Below, piece after piece: positions 6,321 through 7,574 of a stretch of DNA of 7,574 nucleotides; position 1 is the stretch's first letter, and each line of letters begins with the position of its first letter. Location: assembly GCA_041910015.1 (NCBI GenBank), contig JAYRRR010000100.1, forward strand, positions 1 to 7,574, given 5' to 3'. A program made the translations under genes and the position numbers. Source of the DNA: RPQJ01 sp041910015 (GTDB lineage: Bacteria > Pseudomonadota > Gammaproteobacteria > Steroidobacterales > Steroidobacteraceae). The notes under the pieces are model-generated. The model saw only the letters and a program-made list of their open reading frames with translations. It was not told the DNA's origin and made no database searches.

Positions 6321-7574
6321 TTACTCCTGCCGTCGCAGCCGGCTGTGGCGGAAGCCGTAGCCGAAGTAGATCGCGAACCCCAGCAGCGTCCAGCCGACGA
6401 GCCGGATCCAGGTGTCGTGCGGCAGCGCGTACGCCATCGCGAAGCAGACGACCACGCCGGCCGCTCCCGTGAACTTGGCGAACGGCACGCGGAACGGCCG
6501 CGGCGTCTCCGGCTGCGTGTAGCGCAGCACGACCACGCCGGCGCAGACGGCGGAAAACGCGATCAGGATGCCTATTGAGATCAGCTCGCCCAGCAGGTCG
6601 AGCGGGAACAGCCCGGCGAAGAACGCGGCCACCACGCCCGTGACCAATGTGCCGACGTGCGGCGTGCGATGCTTCGGGTGCACCTTCTGCAACGACGGCG
6701 GCAGCAGCCCGTCGCGCGACATCGCCATGAAGATGCGCGGCTGGCCGAGCAGCGACATCAGGATCACCGAAGTCAGGCCGATGATGATGCCGAGCTTGAC
6801 GGGCAGCGCGAGCCAGCCGAGTTCCGGGTGCGCGTCGAGCGCGACCGCCACCGGCGCCGCCACGTTGAGCTGATCGTACGACACCATGCCCGTCATGATC
6901 GCGGCCATCGCGACGTACAGCGCCGTCGAGATCACCAGCGCGGCCATGATGCCCCGCGGCACGTCGCGTTGCGGATTGCGCGCCTCCTGCGCGGTCGTCG
7001 CGGCCTGGTCGAAACCGATGTAGGCGAAGAAGATGATGGCCGCGCCCTGCAGCACGCCGCTCACGCCGAAGTGACCGAACTGGCCGGTGCTGGCGGGCAG
7101 GTACGGCGTCCACAGGTCGGTCGACACGTAGCGCAGCCCGGCGAAGATGAACACGACGATGATCAGGATCTTGATCGAGACCATCACGTTGTTCGCACGT
7201 GCCGACTGCTTCACGCCGACATAGCACAGGTACGTCAGCACCGCGACGATCAGCACGGCGGGCACGTTGACGATGGCGCCGGTCAGGTCGAGGTAGTGCA
7301 GCGGGTTCATCGACTTCGCGAGCGGCGCGTTGGTGAGCGCGGCCGGCAGTGGTACACCGAACTCGCCGAGCAGGTTGACGACGTAACCCGACCAGCTCAC
7401 GGCCACGGCAGCGGCCGACATGACATATTCGAGCGCGAGGTTCCAGCCGACGAACCAGGCGATGCCTTCGCCGAGCGTCGCGTAGGTGTAGCTGTAGGCG
7501 CTGCCCGCGACCGGGATCATCGAGGCGAGCTCGGCATAGCACATGGCCGCCAGACCGCAGCCGAGCGCGGCGAC
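6321..7574 (-). CDS. APC-superfamily amino acid permease (cationic amino acid transporter-like), N-terminus off-window
   Basis: Multi-spanning inner-membrane transporter of the amino acid-polyamine-organocation superfamily, closest in style to the CAT/YfnA-type permeases. The 417 visible codons stay open to the right edge. The Met at 7544 lies in a conserved stretch (MCYAELASMIPVAGSAYSY) and is internal, so roughly 60-80 N-terminal residues, with the first membrane segments, are missing. Visible family features, numbered from the edge, are FFAYIGFDQAATTAQEARNP (182-201) followed by QRDVPRGI, GQPRIFMAMSRDGLLP (277-292), a short PKHRTPHVGTL loop, and ETPRPFRVPF (356-365) before the last two membrane segments. 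About ten hydrophobic segments can be made out. The segment after FFAYIGFD differs from the VSTAAEEAKNP form I associate with many relatives; substrate cannot be assigned. It is convergent with ttcA, with 15 bases between the stop codons and no visible terminator. The promoter lies off-window. Confidence 0.93.
   Translation of the reverse strand, partial: VAALGCGLAAMCYAELASMIPVAGSAYSYTYATLGEGIAWFVGWNLALEYVMSAAAVAVSWSGYVVNLLGEFGVPLPAALTNAPLAKSMNPLHYLDLTGAIVNVPAVLIVAVLTYLCYVGVKQSARANNVMVSIKILIIVVFIFAGLRYVSTDLWTPYLPASTGQFGHFGVSGVLQGAAIIFFAYIGFDQAATTAQEARNPQRDVPRGIMAALVISTALYVAMAAIMTGMVSYDQLNVAAPVAVALDAHPELGWLALPVKLGIIIGLTSVILMSLLGQPRIFMAMSRDGLLPPSLQKVHPKHRTPHVGTLVTGVVAAFFAGLFPLDLLGELISIGILIAFSAVCAGVVVLRYTQPETPRPFRVPFAKFTGAAGVVVCFAMAYALPHDTWIRLVGWTLLGFAIYFGYGFRHSRLRRQE

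Noticed and set aside
6306..6358. Possible bidirectional terminator between ttcA and the permease
   Set aside because: The gap between stops is 15 bases. The nearby inverted repeats, CAGCCGGCTG (6336-6345, no loop) and CGGCT/AGCCG (6340-6357), are short, lie inside the permease coding end and lack a T-run.
6103..7542. A 479-codon minus-strand frame overlapping the permease in another frame, and a 440-codon minus-strand frame at 4869-6191
   Set aside because: Both translate to Arg-rich low-complexity sequence without membrane segments or motifs, whereas the permease and TtcA frames match their families along their length.

Overview
This is a high-GC stretch of ordinary bacterial chromosome holding five protein-coding genes, two of them cut by the window edges. 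TtcA here shares long runs with my memory of the E. coli protein. That, the very high GC content, and a neighbouring tripartite RND efflux pump suggest a GC-rich proteobacterium, most likely a gammaproteobacterium. I cannot name the species. I see no tRNA, rRNA, CRISPR array, insertion sequence, integrase or other sign of a mobile island.

Layout, left to right. Bases 1-486 (+) are the 3' part of a periplasmic adaptor (HlyD/MFP family). It overlaps by ATGA the start of its partner, a complete RND-family inner-membrane pump at 483-3614 (+). The two form an efflux operon whose promoter, regulator and any outer-membrane channel gene lie outside the window. A 176-base gap (3615-3790) follows. It begins with an AT-rich patch, unusual for this DNA, carrying promoter-like hexamers. 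Then come an extended -10 element and two back-to-back perfect hairpins in what would be the 5' leader of the next gene. That gene (3791-5368, +) encodes a family M32 metallocarboxypeptidase homologue. It is followed closely by ttcA (5415-6305, +), the tRNA 2-thiocytidine synthetase. A 16-codon reading frame exactly bridges these two genes by overlapping stop and start codons. The last gene (6321-7574, -) is convergent with ttcA across only 15 bases. It encodes an APC-superfamily amino acid permease whose N-terminus runs off the right edge.

How they relate: the adaptor and pump form one complex. The M32 homologue and ttcA are probably co-transcribed, but I see no biochemical link between a peptidase-like protein and tRNA thiolation. 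The permease is a separate unit.

The point most worth a second look is the M32 protein. Its fold and C-terminal substrate-side motifs look intact, but the zinc-site signature HEXXH reads HETGQ, and the downstream HESQ-type motif reads EESL. It may be a catalytically altered or inactive member of the family. I found no convincing undescribed multi-gene system in this window.
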